A DNA stretch of 64,000 bases from contig NZ_CP013979.1 of NCBI RefSeq assembly GCF_001660485.1, forward strand, positions 3,658,001 through 3,722,000, written 5' to 3'. The first letter of the stretch is position 1, and each line of letters starts with the position of its first letter. This document shows, piece after piece, positions 24,386 through 33,242 of this stretch. The DNA is from Agromyces aureus (GTDB taxonomy: Bacteria > Actinomycetota > Actinomycetes > Actinomycetales > Microbacteriaceae). Position numbers and translations under genes: made by a program. The notes beneath the pieces were generated by a model. It was given only the letters and a program-made list of their open reading frames with translations, was not told the origin of the DNA and did not search any database.

Positions 24386-24757
24386 ATGACCACCTCGATG
24401 ATGATCCTGATCGCCGGCCCGTACGCCTCGGGCACGAACGGCGACCCCGCCCGCATGCAGCAGAACCTCGAACGCCTCGAAGAGGCCGCGTGGCCGCTCT
24501 TCCGGGCCGGACACGTGCCGATGATCGGCGAATGGGTCGCGCTGCCCGTGCTCTCGAGCGCCGGCGCCAGCGGCCCCACCGACCCCCTCGCCGAGCAGGT
24601 CATGTACCCGACCGCCGAGCGCCTGCTGCAGCGCTGCGACGCGGTGCTGCGCCTGCCCGGCGAATCCCGCGGCGCCGACCAGGACGTCGCGATCGCCCGC
24701 TCCCGCAACCTGCCCGTCTACTTCAGCCTCGACGAGGTGCCCGGCATCGCGGCCTGA
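24386..24757 (+). CDS. DUF4406 / nucleoside 2-deoxyribosyltransferase-like protein
   Basis: 123-aa protein with the N-terminal motif ILIAGPYASG and the loop CDAVLRLPGESRGADQDVAIAR, matching DUF4406 and the nucleoside deoxyribosyltransferase-like fold. These proteins bind nucleotides or nucleosides; the enzymatic reaction is not established for this subgroup. The ATG lies immediately downstream of the DeoR-type repeats and is divergent from deoR, so expression is probably repressed by that regulator. This suggests a nucleoside or deoxyribose-linked role. No coupled gene follows; a hairpin terminates it. Confidence 0.7.
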   Translation: MTTSMMILIAGPYASGTNGDPARMQQNLERLEEAAWPLFRAGHVPMIGEWVALPVLSSAGASGPTDPLAEQVMYPTAERLLQRCDAVLRLPGESRGADQDVAIARSRNLPVYFSLDEVPGIAA

Positions 24758-24769
24758 GCCCCGACGGTC

Positions 24770-24831
24770 GGGCGAGCGGATGCCGCGGCTCGAGCACGCC
24801 GAATGCGGCCGCCCGCGGCATCCGCTCGCCC
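24770..24831. terminator. Hairpin between convergent genes
   Basis: Arms GGGCGAGCGGATGCCGCGG and CCGCGGCATCCGCTCGCCC with a 24-nt loop; a third partial arm (CCGCGGCATCCGC) follows at about 24830-24842. It separates the DUF4406 gene from the convergent SDR. Confidence 0.7.
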
Positions 24832-24845
24832 GCGGCATCCGCATG

Positions 24846-25688
24846 TCAGCGCCCGGCGGGCTCCTGCTGCAGCATCGCGACCGACCGGTCCCAGAGCTCG
24901 CGCGCGAGCTCGACATCGGCGGCGTGCCGGCTGGCGCGGGCCGGACGCGACTTCGTGTAGTACTCGCCCGTCGGGTAGTCGACCCCGGGCTCTCCCTCGG
25001 CGAGGAAGACCAGCGTCGAGGCGCCCTGCTCGGGCGTCTGCAGCACGAGGTCGCGCAGGCGCCACCGGTAGAGCCCGGCCATGCCCGACCCGTGCTCGGC
25101 CGAGAAGTTCGTGGCGATCGCGCCCGGATGGAACGCGGTCGACGTGACGCCGTCGCCCCCGTACCGGCGCTCGAGCTCCTTCGTGAAGAGCACCTGGGCG
25201 AGCTTCGCGTTGCCGTAGGCGCGCACCGGCCGATAGCGGCGCTCGGACTCGAGGTCGTCGAGGTCGAAGCGCGAGAAGATGCGGTTCGCGAGGCTCGACG
25301 TGTTGATGACGGTCGCCCGCGAAGCGACGAGCGTCGGCATGAGCTGCTGGGTCAGCAGGAACGGCGCGAGGTAGTCGACCTGGAACGTCGTCTCGTGGCC
25401 GTCGCGCGTGACCTCGCGGTGCTTGCCGAAGACGCCGCCCGCGTTGTTCGCGAGCACGTCGATCTTCGGATGCCGCGCCGCGAGGTCGTCGGCCAGCGCG
25501 CGCACCGAGTCCAGGTCGGCGAAGTCGGCGAGGTGGTGCTCGACGCCGAGTTCATCGGCCAGCGCCTGCGTCTTCTGCGGCGAGCGCCCCACGATGACGA
25601 CCTCGTGCCCGTCGGCGTGCAGCCGTCGTGCGGCGGCCCGGCCGATGCCGTCGCTCGCGCCGGTGATGACGATGACCTTGCCCGCCAC
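24846..25688 (-). CDS. SDR-family oxidoreductase (retinol dehydrogenase-like)
   Basis: 280-aa SDR with TGASDGIG, an Arg NADP determinant (IVGRSPQK), ANNAGGVFG, catalytic Ser in NTSSLANR and the Tyr-Lys motif YGNAKLAQ. The sequence resembles the WWOX/retinol-dehydrogenase-like branch (FHPGAIATNF). The substrate is unknown. It is downstream of the SnoaL-like gene on the same strand with a ~48-bp gap and could be cotranscribed with it. Confidence 0.85.
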   Translation of the reverse strand: MAGKVIVITGASDGIGRAAARRLHADGHEVVIVGRSPQKTQALADELGVEHHLADFADLDSVRALADDLAARHPKIDVLANNAGGVFGKHREVTRDGHETTFQVDYLAPFLLTQQLMPTLVASRATVINTSSLANRIFSRFDLDDLESERRYRPVRAYGNAKLAQVLFTKELERRYGGDGVTSTAFHPGAIATNFSAEHGSGMAGLYRWRLRDLVLQTPEQGASTLVFLAEGEPGVDYPTGEYYTKSRPARASRHAADVELARELWDRSVAMLQQEPAGR

Positions 25689-25736
25689 GGTGCCTCCTGA
25701 ATTCGAGGACCTCAGCCTAGGCGCAGCATCCGGCCT

Positions 25737-26171
25737 TCATGCACCGATCGCGATCTCCCACTCGATGCGCCAACCGTCGGGGTGACGCCGGAGCCCGATC
25801 GTGGTCGCGAGCTCCAGGCGCACGCGTCGATGGGCGAGGGCGCGGTACGAGACGTGCTCGCGCGTGCGGCAGACGGCGAGGTCGCCGTCGAGGCGCACGT
25901 CCGCGATGCCGACCGTCCAGCGGATGCGCCCCTGCAGCAGTTCGAACCATTCCCAGATGCGCACGGCGTCGATGGTCGGATCCGCGATGCGCGTGATCGG
26001 AGGGGTGGGGCCGACGACCCGGGCGCCCGGTTCGTAGCGTGCGGCGAGCCAGTCGGCGTCGCGCGAGCGCATCGCGGCGCCGCGCTTCGAGGCGATCCAG
26101 GCGATCTCGGCCTCGTCGATGCGGGCCTCGCGGGCCCGCGCGAATGCGGTGTGAACGTTGTTCGTGGTCAT
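25737..26171 (-). CDS. SnoaL-like/NTF2-fold protein
   Basis: 144-aa protein with the NTF2-like pattern of DUF4440/SnoaL_3 proteins (YEPGARVVGPTPPITR ... WTVGIADVRLDGDLAVCR ... WRIEWEIAIGA). These small alpha+beta barrels act as isomerases, hydrolases or ligand binders; no catalytic set can be assigned here. ATG 26171 is used. The very long frame running upstream belongs to antisense noise over the next gene. It is divergent from a DoxX-like membrane protein. Confidence 0.65.
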   Translation of the reverse strand: MTTNNVHTAFARAREARIDEAEIAWIASKRGAAMRSRDADWLAARYEPGARVVGPTPPITRIADPTIDAVRIWEWFELLQGRIRWTVGIADVRLDGDLAVCRTREHVSYRALAHRRVRLELATTIGLRRHPDGWRIEWEIAIGA

Positions 26172-26264
26172 ATCCCCACGACGAACGGGCCGCTGCCGAA
26201 TCGACCGTGCTGCGACATCCACGAAAGATCCGTGCTCCGGATGCCGCGGTGCGACACTGGGTCG

Positions 26265-26726
26265 ATGCGCCGACGCCCGAACGAGAACGCGACCCGCCCG
26301 CTCACCGTCATCCGCTCGCTCACCCGATGGCTGCTGGCGGCGCTGCTCGTCTTCGCAGGGCTGTCGCACCTGTTCTGGGCCCGCAAGGGCTACCGCATCG
26401 TCGTGCCCGACTGGGTCGAGCAGGTCGCGCCGATCGACAAGGACGGGGTGGTCGTCGCATCGGGTGCAGCAGAGGTGCTGCTCGGCACGGCGGTGATCGC
26501 GCTGCCCCGCGAGCGTCGCCGCGTTGGCGTGCTCATCGCCGCGTTCTTCGTCGCGGTGTTCCCCGGCAACGTGCATCAGTGGCGAACGGGCCGGCCCGCA
26601 CCGCTCATGCGCACCGACCGGGCCCGGTTCGTGCGGCTCTTCCTGCAGCCCGTGCTCGTGGCGTGGGCGCTCTGGAGCACGGCGCCCGACGACCGTGCGG
26701 GGCGCGGCGGTCGCCGAGCACGCTGA
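26265..26726 (+). CDS. DoxX-like small membrane protein
   Basis: 153-aa integral membrane protein with about four hydrophobic stretches. The first carries LLAALLVFAGLSHLFWARKG followed by IVVPDWV, a DoxX-family-like pattern; GNVHQWRTGR is in the third loop. A redox or respiratory role is known only for some DoxX relatives, so the function here is open. The frame is open further upstream but ATG 26265 begins right before a basic N-terminus (MRRRPNEN) as expected. It is divergent from the SnoaL-like gene. Confidence 0.65.
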   Translation: MRRRPNENATRPLTVIRSLTRWLLAALLVFAGLSHLFWARKGYRIVVPDWVEQVAPIDKDGVVVASGAAEVLLGTAVIALPRERRRVGVLIAAFFVAVFPGNVHQWRTGRPAPLMRTDRARFVRLFLQPVLVAWALWSTAPDDRAGRGGRRAR

Positions 26727-26758
26727 CGCCGGCCGGCCGGGTAGCGCCCGACGCCGGC

Positions 26759-28819
26759 TCAGGTCTCGGGCCGCGGCCGCGCGAGCACCCCGCCGACGAA
26801 TCCGAGCACGCACCCGATCCAGACGAGCACGAGTCCGAGTCCGAGCGCGGGCACGAACGCGACGACCGCGAGGAAGATCAGCCAGGCGACGGTGAGCAGC
26901 ACGATGAAGACCGCGCACGCCCGGGTCATCCGGCCGTGCTTGCCGATCATGCCGAGCAGCATGAGGGCCCCGAAGAGCACCACGAGCACGCGCATCCCCG
27001 GTTCCGACAGGAACGGGTCGGCGAGGTTCAGTTGCCCGCGCACGAAGGCCCCGATGAGGTCGACCGAGGGCAGGAACGGCGGGAACCCGGCGAACCACTC
27101 GGCCAGTGCTCCGATGATCACGAGCAGGCCGCCGATCGTCACGAGCACGCGGCTCGCGATCGGCCGCCGGTTCGAGGTCTCCTGCGTGAGCGCGGCATCG
27201 ACCTCGATCGAGCGCACGCCGTCGGTCGCGATGACGCGGAACCGTCGGGTCGCCGACTCCGACGGCTCCGGACGCGGGGCGTCGACGACGAGTCGGGTGC
27301 TGCCGACCTGACCCGGCGGGATGACCAGTTCGTGCGGCGTGAATCCGAGGCGGGCCGTGCCGTCTTCGGAGGCCCCCTCGAAGCGCACGCCGAGCGGCTC
27401 GACGCCCCTGCGGTTGTCGACCGAGACCTGGAACGCGGCCTGGCGTTCGTTCACGACGAGCTGCGAGGGGGGATCGACGCGGATCGCCGCCGTGAGGATC
27501 GGCTCGGGCGGTGACGTGAGCTCGACCGAGCCCATCGCCTCGACGTCGTGCACCCCGTCGGAGGCGATGACCGAGAACGCGTGCTGCAGGGTGCCGCCCC
27601 GCGGCGGCGGGGCGGCGGCGAGCCGTCCGCGCACGTGCGCGACCGCACCGGGCTCGAGCACGACCTGCTCGGAGCTGAACGCGAAGCCGATCGCGCGCCC
27701 CGGGTCGCGCCCGACGAGGTTCAGCGTGACCTGGCGCTGGCCCCCACGGTGGTCGAGGAGCACGTCGAAGTCGGCGGTGGTGCCCCGCTCGATGCGCAGC
27801 GAGCTCGGCTCGATGCGCACGCGCACGGGCTGGTCGACGGGCTCGGCGGCCGTGCGCTGCACGAGCGTCAGGGGTGCGGCCGCGCGTCCGGCGTCGTTGC
27901 CGGCCTCGACCGTGATCTGGCGGTTGAGCTCGCGACCCGCCTCGGGCTCGGGCGCGCTGAACGACACCGGGAGCTCGACCACCTGACCCGCGGGCACGGT
28001 GACGACGTCGGGCGCGAACGCGAAGCGCACGACCCCCTCGGCGTCGCTCGCCGAGAGGCGCACCGTCTGCGGGAAGTTCGCCGCGCGGTTGTCGAGGCGC
28101 ACCGTGAACTCCCCCGCGGCGTGGTCCTCGAGCCGGATCAGGCTCGGCCGCACCTCGAGCGTCGCACTCGGCCCGAGCGGCGGCACGGTGAGCTGCAGCG
28201 CGACCTCCGCCGTGCGTTCCGGGTCGGCCTGCGACGAGATCCGCAGCGTCAGGGCCACGCGTTGGGCGAGCACGAGCACGCCTTCGCGCAGCCCGAGCTC
28301 GAGCGGCACGGCGAGCTCCTGGTCGGGCATGAGGTGCACGTCGCCGTGCGAGAACGAGAGCCACTGCGGCGGAGCGACCGGCTCGATCTCGTAGCCGTCG
28401 ACGATCGACGACGGGTTCGTGAGCCGCAGCAGCACGGTCGCGGGCAGCGCGGGCCCGACCGTCGCCTCGGTCGTCTCGAGCACGGCCTCTGGCGTCTCGA
28501 TGCGCGCGGCCGCGGCGACCCGCGGATGGGTCGACGACGACGGCGCCGACGGGCCCGGCTCGCGCGCCGGGGCGATGTCCGCTGTCTCGGGCTCGACGGG
28601 CGCGGGCTCGACGGGCGCGGGCTCGACGGGCAAAGGCTCGACGGGCGATGGTTCGACGGCCTCCACCGACTCGACGACGGTCGGGATCGTTCCGGTCAGC
28701 GGCTCCCCGTCGAGCGTCGCGGCGCCGGAATCCCAGCCGAGGTAGGCGTCGCAGACGCGGCAGAACCGCGCGGACGGCTCGTTGGCCTCCCCGCACACCT
28801 CGCAGACGCGAACCGCCAT
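26759..28819 (-). CDS. Zinc-ribbon, Ig-like repeat membrane protein
   Basis: 686-aa protein of unusual architecture. The N-terminus is a zinc ribbon with two CxxC pairs (CEVCGEANEPSARFCRVC). A Pro/Glu/Val linker of VEPAP repeats follows, encoded by a 15-bp tandem DNA repeat. Then come four to five Ig-like beta modules, each with a hydrolytic-protein-type signature (SLIRLEDHAAGEFTVRLDN; SSLRIERGTTADFDVLLDH; SQLVVNERQAAFQVSVDN). About four C-terminal transmembrane helices finish the protein. A zinc ribbon at the N-terminus without a signal peptide implies a cytoplasmic end, which leaves the topology of the Ig repeats unclear. The function is unknown; a scaffold or secretion-related role is only a guess. 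Confidence 0.65.
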   Translation of the reverse strand: MAVRVCEVCGEANEPSARFCRVCDAYLGWDSGAATLDGEPLTGTIPTVVESVEAVEPSPVEPLPVEPAPVEPAPVEPETADIAPAREPGPSAPSSSTHPRVAAAARIETPEAVLETTEATVGPALPATVLLRLTNPSSIVDGYEIEPVAPPQWLSFSHGDVHLMPDQELAVPLELGLREGVLVLAQRVALTLRISSQADPERTAEVALQLTVPPLGPSATLEVRPSLIRLEDHAAGEFTVRLDNRAANFPQTVRLSASDAEGVVRFAFAPDVVTVPAGQVVELPVSFSAPEPEAGRELNRQITVEAGNDAGRAAAPLTLVQRTAAEPVDQPVRVRIEPSSLRIERGTTADFDVLLDHRGGQRQVTLNLVGRDPGRAIGFAFSSEQVVLEPGAVAHVRGRLAAAPPPRGGTLQHAFSVIASDGVHDVEAMGSVELTSPPEPILTAAIRVDPPSQLVVNERQAAFQVSVDNRRGVEPLGVRFEGASEDGTARLGFTPHELVIPPGQVGSTRLVVDAPRPEPSESATRRFRVIATDGVRSIEVDAALTQETSNRRPIASRVLVTIGGLLVIIGALAEWFAGFPPFLPSVDLIGAFVRGQLNLADPFLSEPGMRVLVVLFGALMLLGMIGKHGRMTRACAVFIVLLTVAWLIFLAVVAFVPALGLGLVLVWIGCVLGFVGGVLARPRPET
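28590..28659. repeat. 15-bp tandem repeat inside the linker
   Basis: About 4.7 units of GGCTCGACGGGCGCG with minor variants. In the minus-strand gene they encode the VEPAP/VEPLP linker, and unit number could vary by slippage without changing frame. Confidence 0.8.
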
Positions 28820-29004
28820 CGACGCTCCCTCCGCGCAGCAACCTAGCCCCGTGGCGGCCGTGCGGCCACCGAACTGCCCGAACGGGTACGCAGGCCTGCC
28901 CCGCGGCATCCGCGCCTCGGAAGCGACGCATTTCGACCTCTCGCGACACATGGGCAGCGTGTCGCCGGCCCGACGTAGGGTCGAACGTGACGGAAGGATC
29001 ACCG

Positions 29005-29475
29005 ATGACCGACACCGCGAGCTCAGCCGCGACATCCGCAACGCCCTTCGCCTTCGACCTCGACAACGAGGTGCACGCCCGCGCACTCGGGCGCCTCGCG
29101 AGCGAGCGCATCGCGTGGTTCGGCTCGATCAGCCGCAGCGGGTACCCGCACGCAGTGCCGGTGTGGTTCGTCTGGCACGAGGGCGCCGTGATCATCCTGA
29201 GCGAGCCGGGCGCGGTCAAGGTGCGCAACGCGACGCGCGACCCGCACGTGCTCGTGCACCTCGAATCAGGCCACGACGAGGAGCAGCTCACCGTTCTGCA
29301 GGGCACCGTCGAGGTGCTGAACGACGCCGCGACCTCGTGGCTGCCGGCGATCGGCGAGGCCTACTTCGCGAAGTACGAGCACGACCTGCCGCCGCTGAAG
29401 CTCACGCTCGAGTCGATGGCCGCGAAGTACAGCACGATCCTGCGCGTGACGCCCGAGAAGCTCATCGCCTGGTGA
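29005..29475 (+). CDS. Pyridoxamine 5'-phosphate oxidase-fold (PPOX) protein
   Basis: 156-aa split-barrel flavin/F420-binding-type protein: AWFGSISRSGYPHAVPVWFVWHE and IILSEPGAVKVRNATRDPHV are the usual PPOX beta strands with the Arg-Asn cofactor-contact pattern. Family members are F420H2-, FMN- or heme-dependent reductases; which cofactor is used here cannot be read. ATG 29005 is preceded by GGAAGG at good spacing. Single gene followed by a hairpin. Confidence 0.78.
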   Translation: MTDTASSAATSATPFAFDLDNEVHARALGRLASERIAWFGSISRSGYPHAVPVWFVWHEGAVIILSEPGAVKVRNATRDPHVLVHLESGHDEEQLTVLQGTVEVLNDAATSWLPAIGEAYFAKYEHDLPPLKLTLESMAAKYSTILRVTPEKLIAW

Positions 29476-29562
29476 CGCAGGGCTGAACGAGGCCGAGCGG
29501 ATGCCGCGGCATCCCGTCGACCGTCGAGCCGCCGCCTTGACGGCGACCCCCCGAAACCCAGA

Positions 29563-29593
29563 GCGGCGGCCCCCGTCATCCGGGAGCCGCCGC
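29563..29593. terminator. Hairpin terminator
   Basis: Arms GCGGCGGC (29563-29570) and GCCGCCGC (29586-29593) with additional CCC/GGG pairing inside, located between the convergent PPOX gene and the large secreted-protein gene. Confidence 0.55.
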
Positions 29594-29630
29594 CTGCCTG
29601 ATTCGGGTCGTCAGGTCTTGGATCGCAGAA

Positions 29631-31085
29631 CTACGCGGTCAGAGCCGTGTTGCAGTCCGCGTTGTCGAGGTACACCAGCCACACGGCCTTGCCGTCGACG
29701 ACGAAGCCGTCACCGGGCAGCGAGGCGGGCAGCACCTCCGTGGGGGTGAAGACCACGCGGTAGCGGGTCGTGCCCTCACGGTCGGGGGCGTCGGCGACGC
29801 GGCTGGCGATCTTCCAGGTGCCACCGGTCGACTCGCCGAACTGCACGCCGTCGAGGTCGACGCCGCACTGGTCCAGCTTGGCGGGTGCCGTGGTGATCGA
29901 CGAGACGTGGTTGAAGCACGGCTCGGCCGCGACCACGTCGAAGCCCTTCGAGACCTTGAACGTGACGCCGTCCTTCGCGAAGACCGTCCAGCCCGCGGGA
30001 ACCGTCGTGAACGCGTCGGCGCTCTCGTTCTTCACGGTCGCGATGACGTCGTAGTGACCGGGCGTCAGCGCCGAGAGGTTCGTGATGGCGGCGCCGTCGG
30101 ACTTGCGCTTGACGAGCACCTTGACGCCGTCGGGGTTCGCGATGCCGAGGCTCGCGGCCGTGATGACGCCTGCGCCGTAGCCCGCGGGCGGGGTGCAGAC
30201 CTCATTGGTGAACACGACCGTCGGAACCGTCTGGTCGCAGCGGTCGTTGTTCTGGGTCGCGGTCCACTGCTTGCGCACGCCGGCATTGAACACGTAGCCG
30301 TCGGTCGCGGTGGCGACGACGCCGATCTTGCCGTTCAGCAGCGAGTGGTCGGTCACGGCGTACGTGTAGCCGACGACGGCCGGGAGCACCCAGTGCCCGT
30401 TGTTCACGGGGCCGCACTCGTCGACCCAGGTCGGCGCTGCGGGCGTGATGCACGCGGTGCTGGTGCCCTCGCGGGTGGTGGCCTCGCCGTTCCAGGGGGT
30501 CACGACGACCGACCACGTGTTGCGCACCGACCTGTCGGCGAACGCGATGGCGTCGCTGAATGCTGCGCCGAACTCGACGTCGCGCACGACGGAGCCGTTC
30601 ACGGTCACGACGACCGAGTTGGGCACCTCGTCGGCGGCGACGTGGTCGGGGTTCGCGACGAGGATCGTCGGCGAGCCGACGGCGGGCTTCGCGGCGACGC
30701 CCGCGACCTCGACGTGCTTCGTGGTCTTTCCGGTGGCGGCCCAGATCTGCCAGTCGTAGAGCACAGCAGCGCCGCTGTACTTGTGCGCCGTGCGGTACGT
30801 CCACTTGGTCGGGAACAGCCCGGCGAGCGTCTTGTACTCGTAGTCGGTGTGGCTCACCTCGGCGACCGCGGGCACCGCGGCCACGAAGTCGGGGTTCGCG
30901 ACCTCGAGCTGCGGCTCGCCGACGGCCGGCTTCGTGTCGTACCCGGTGAGGTCGACGGTCAACACCTCGCAGGTGGCGGATGCCGCGGGCGCGACCTCTG
31001 CGGATGCCGGCGCCGCGGCGGCGAGCACCGCGAGGCCTCCGGCCAGCATCGCCGTGGCGGCGACGCTCGCGATGAGCTTCTTCAA
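29631..31085 (-). CDS. Large secreted protein of unknown function
   Basis: 484-aa exported protein. The start is assigned to TTG 31085, because GAAGGAG lies about 5 nt upstream and the translation opens directly with a signal peptide (KKLIASVAATAMLAGG ... ASAEVAP); upstream starts have neither. The mature part has repeated Tyr/Trp-rich segments, for example paired phrases KPAVGEPQLEVANPD and KPAVGSPTILVANPD, suggesting internal duplication, and several Cys. No sortase signal or transmembrane anchor is visible at the C-terminus (DNADCNTALTA). The function is not recognised; it may be a secreted adhesin or a lineage-specific cell-envelope protein. Confidence 0.65.
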   Translation of the reverse strand: MKKLIASVAATAMLAGGLAVLAAAAPASAEVAPAASATCEVLTVDLTGYDTKPAVGEPQLEVANPDFVAAVPAVAEVSHTDYEYKTLAGLFPTKWTYRTAHKYSGAAVLYDWQIWAATGKTTKHVEVAGVAAKPAVGSPTILVANPDHVAADEVPNSVVVTVNGSVVRDVEFGAAFSDAIAFADRSVRNTWSVVVTPWNGEATTREGTSTACITPAAPTWVDECGPVNNGHWVLPAVVGYTYAVTDHSLLNGKIGVVATATDGYVFNAGVRKQWTATQNNDRCDQTVPTVVFTNEVCTPPAGYGAGVITAASLGIANPDGVKVLVKRKSDGAAITNLSALTPGHYDVIATVKNESADAFTTVPAGWTVFAKDGVTFKVSKGFDVVAAEPCFNHVSSITTAPAKLDQCGVDLDGVQFGESTGGTWKIASRVADAPDREGTTRYRVVFTPTEVLPASLPGDGFVVDGKAVWLVYLDNADCNTALTA

Positions 31086-31527
31086 CTGGACTCCTTCGTT
31101 GGTGGTCGTTCGTGGTCGTTCGTCCCGAGTCGAATCGCTCTCGCACGCCGGGCCGCCTTCGGGTCGGGCGAGCAGGCGAAGCCGGAGCAGCGAGTCATCG
31201 CCGACGACCGTCGAGCGGGCGCGACGGAATCGCGGCTCGAGGTTCGCCGGGGCGGCACCGACCTCGGGTCTCGCGGGCGGCATGGATGCCGGATGCGAGG
31301 GTCGGTATGTATTCGAAGCTATACGTCGGAACGGGTCGGGAAGGCGCTTCCATGCCCCCAGTACGGGTGCATTCGGCGGGCATCCGGCGGGCATCCGTGC
31401 GTGCGGCCGGCGCCGACCACGGACTGTCGGCCGACGTCGCCCGTGACGTGCTCAGACGGTTACCCGAGACATCCGCGAACCGGCTCGGATGGTTTCGGAT
31501 GTCGGTCGCACCGGTTACGTTCGGCGC
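31086..31527. other. Gene-free divergent region
   Basis: About 440 bp between the divergent secreted-protein and epoxide-hydrolase genes. It contains a 10-bp direct repeat GGTCGTTCGT twice (around 31104-31123), a GGCGGGCATCC duplication near 31377-31398, and an inverted repeat GACATCCG...CGGATGTC at about 31468-31503 just before the epoxide-hydrolase start. It presumably carries both promoters. No gene is supported here. Confidence 0.4.
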
Positions 31528-32664
31528 ATGGACGCACCGCATCCGTTCGAACTCCACGTCGCCGACGGGGTGGTCGACGACCTCCGTGCCCGGCTGGCGC
31601 GGAGTCGACTGCTCGACGACTCGCCGCGCACCCCGGCGTCGGGCCTGAACAGCGCCTACCTCCGAGAGCTGGTCGAGGCGTGGGGTGCGTTCGACTGGCG
31701 GGCCCGAGAGGCGTGGCTCAACCGGCATCCGCAGTTCATCGCCCAGATCGACGACGCGGCCGTGCACTTCGCGCACCTGCGTTCGACGCAGGCCCGACCC
31801 GGTGGCGGTGAGGCCCCCGCCCTGCTCGTCATGCACGGCTGGCCGCACACGTTCGCGCTGCAGCTCGACTTCGCCGACCGGCTGCCCGACTTCGACGTCG
31901 TGGTCGCCAGCCTGCCCGGGTTCGCGTTCTCGTCGCCGTACGCCGATGGCGAGATGAGCGAGACGCGGCTCGCGGCCACCATGCACGCGCTCATGACCGA
32001 CGTGCTCGGCTACGCCCGCTTCTTCACCTACGGCGAAGACGTGACGGCGAACGTGAGCGACCTCATCGCCGCGACCTACCCCGATCAGGTCGCCGGCATC
32101 ATCGCGACGCACGCGCACTTTCCGAACGCCGACGAACGGGCCGCGCTGACGGATGCCGGTGAGCGGGCGTTCTTCGACGGCATCGCCGCCTTCCACGAGA
32201 CGAACGGGGCCTACGGGCACGTGCAGTCAACCCGGCCCGATACGCTCGCGGTCGCGCTCAACGACTCGCCGGCAGGCCTATTGGCGTGGCTCGTCGAGAA
32301 GCTCGTGGAGTGGAGCGACACCCCGGCGGGCGACCCTCGGGCCGTCGAGCGGCGCATCGCGCGCGAACGCATCCTCACCGAGGCGATGATCTACTGGGTC
32401 ACCCAGTCGATCGGCACGTCGTTCCGCCCGTACTACGAGGGTGCCGACCAGCCCGCGCCGATCCCGCCGACCTCGGTGCCCGCGGCCGTGCACATCCAGC
32501 GCCACGAGTCGACCTACCCCGAGTCGCTCGCCCGCCGGCACTACCTCGACCTGCGCGTGTTCGACCGCCTCGACGAGGGCGGGCACTTCACGGCCGCCGA
32601 GGTGCCCGACGCCCTCGCCGAGCGGGTGCGGGCGTTCGCGACCTCGATCGGCGCGTTCGACTGA
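31528..32664 (+). CDS. Epoxide hydrolase, EHN-type alpha/beta hydrolase
   Basis: 378-aa protein with the N-terminal epoxide-hydrolase (EHN) domain (HVADGVVDDLRARLARSRL) and an alpha/beta-hydrolase core: oxyanion motif MHGWPHTF, nucleophile region FFTYGEDVTANV, and the terminal catalytic His in DEGGHFTAAEVPD. Most EHN enzymes have GGDWG at the nucleophile; here it is GEDVT, keeping the Asp but changing its surroundings, so substrate range may differ. The expected reaction is epoxide to diol. ATG 31528 begins the normal domain. The next gene encodes a SnoaL-like protein. Confidence 0.75.
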   Translation: MDAPHPFELHVADGVVDDLRARLARSRLLDDSPRTPASGLNSAYLRELVEAWGAFDWRAREAWLNRHPQFIAQIDDAAVHFAHLRSTQARPGGGEAPALLVMHGWPHTFALQLDFADRLPDFDVVVASLPGFAFSSPYADGEMSETRLAATMHALMTDVLGYARFFTYGEDVTANVSDLIAATYPDQVAGIIATHAHFPNADERAALTDAGERAFFDGIAAFHETNGAYGHVQSTRPDTLAVALNDSPAGLLAWLVEKLVEWSDTPAGDPRAVERRIARERILTEAMIYWVTQSIGTSFRPYYEGADQPAPIPPTSVPAAVHIQRHESTYPESLARRHYLDLRVFDRLDEGGHFTAAEVPDALAERVRAFATSIGAFD

Positions 32665-32721
32665 GGCGCACCGCTGCGCGAATCGCACGCCCGCGCGCAC
32701 CCCGCTGCTAGCGTGTGCGGC

Positions 32722-33174
32722 ATGTCAGCACCGGTGCAGCAGCTCGTGGAGTCGATGTTCGCGGGCGTCCAGGCGCTCGATATCGAGAGGGCCACGGCCG
32801 GGATGGCCGACGACATCGTGCTCTTCGACCCCCACTACCCGTACCCCGACATGGTCGGCATCGTCGCCGTGCGCGAGGGGCTGACGTGGGCGTTCACCCA
32901 GATGGCGAGCATGCGCTTCGACGTCGACCGGTGGTTCTTCGGCGCCGACGGCACCTCGGCCGTCGTCGAGACCTCGACGCACCACGTGCTGAAGATGGGC
33001 TCGAAGCGGCTCGACTTTCCGCAGGTCTTCGTGATCGACACCCGCACGGAGGCCTCAGGCGAGCGTCGCATCACGAAGATGCGTGCGTACGAGCCCTACG
33101 GACCGCACGGCTCGACCGGCTTCGGCCTGAAGATCGGGCATGCCGTCTACCGCCTCACGCACCGGCGCCGCTAG
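32722..33174 (+). CDS. SnoaL-like / NTF2-fold protein
   Basis: 150-aa protein from ATG 32722 (MSAPVQQLVESMF) with SnoaL_2-like features: ATAGMADDIVLFDPHYPYPD, GLTWAFTQM and FGLKIGHAVY at the C-terminus. Similar folds include limonene-1,2-epoxide hydrolase, but the catalytic Asp/Arg/Asp triad cannot be confirmed by eye. It is 57 bp downstream of the epoxide hydrolase on the same strand, perhaps in one transcript. The substrate is unknown. Confidence 0.65.
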   Translation: MSAPVQQLVESMFAGVQALDIERATAGMADDIVLFDPHYPYPDMVGIVAVREGLTWAFTQMASMRFDVDRWFFGADGTSAVVETSTHHVLKMGSKRLDFPQVFVIDTRTEASGERRITKMRAYEPYGPHGSTGFGLKIGHAVYRLTHRRR

Positions 33175-33191
33175 GCCGCCGGACGCGAGAT

Positions 33192-33218
33192 CGGGCCGAG
33201 CGCACTGCGCCCGGCCCG
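33192..33218. terminator. Possible hairpin
   Basis: Arms CGGGCCG and CGGCCCG separated by 13 nt, between the convergent SnoaL-like and reductase genes. The short stem makes this weak. Confidence 0.4.
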
Positions 33219-33242
33219 GTCCGTCGGTGTACGGCCTGCGGG

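Noticed and set aside
32285..32711. Alternative ORFs overlapping the epoxide hydrolase
   Set aside because: Arg/Pro-rich translations without ribosome sites; they are frame shadows.
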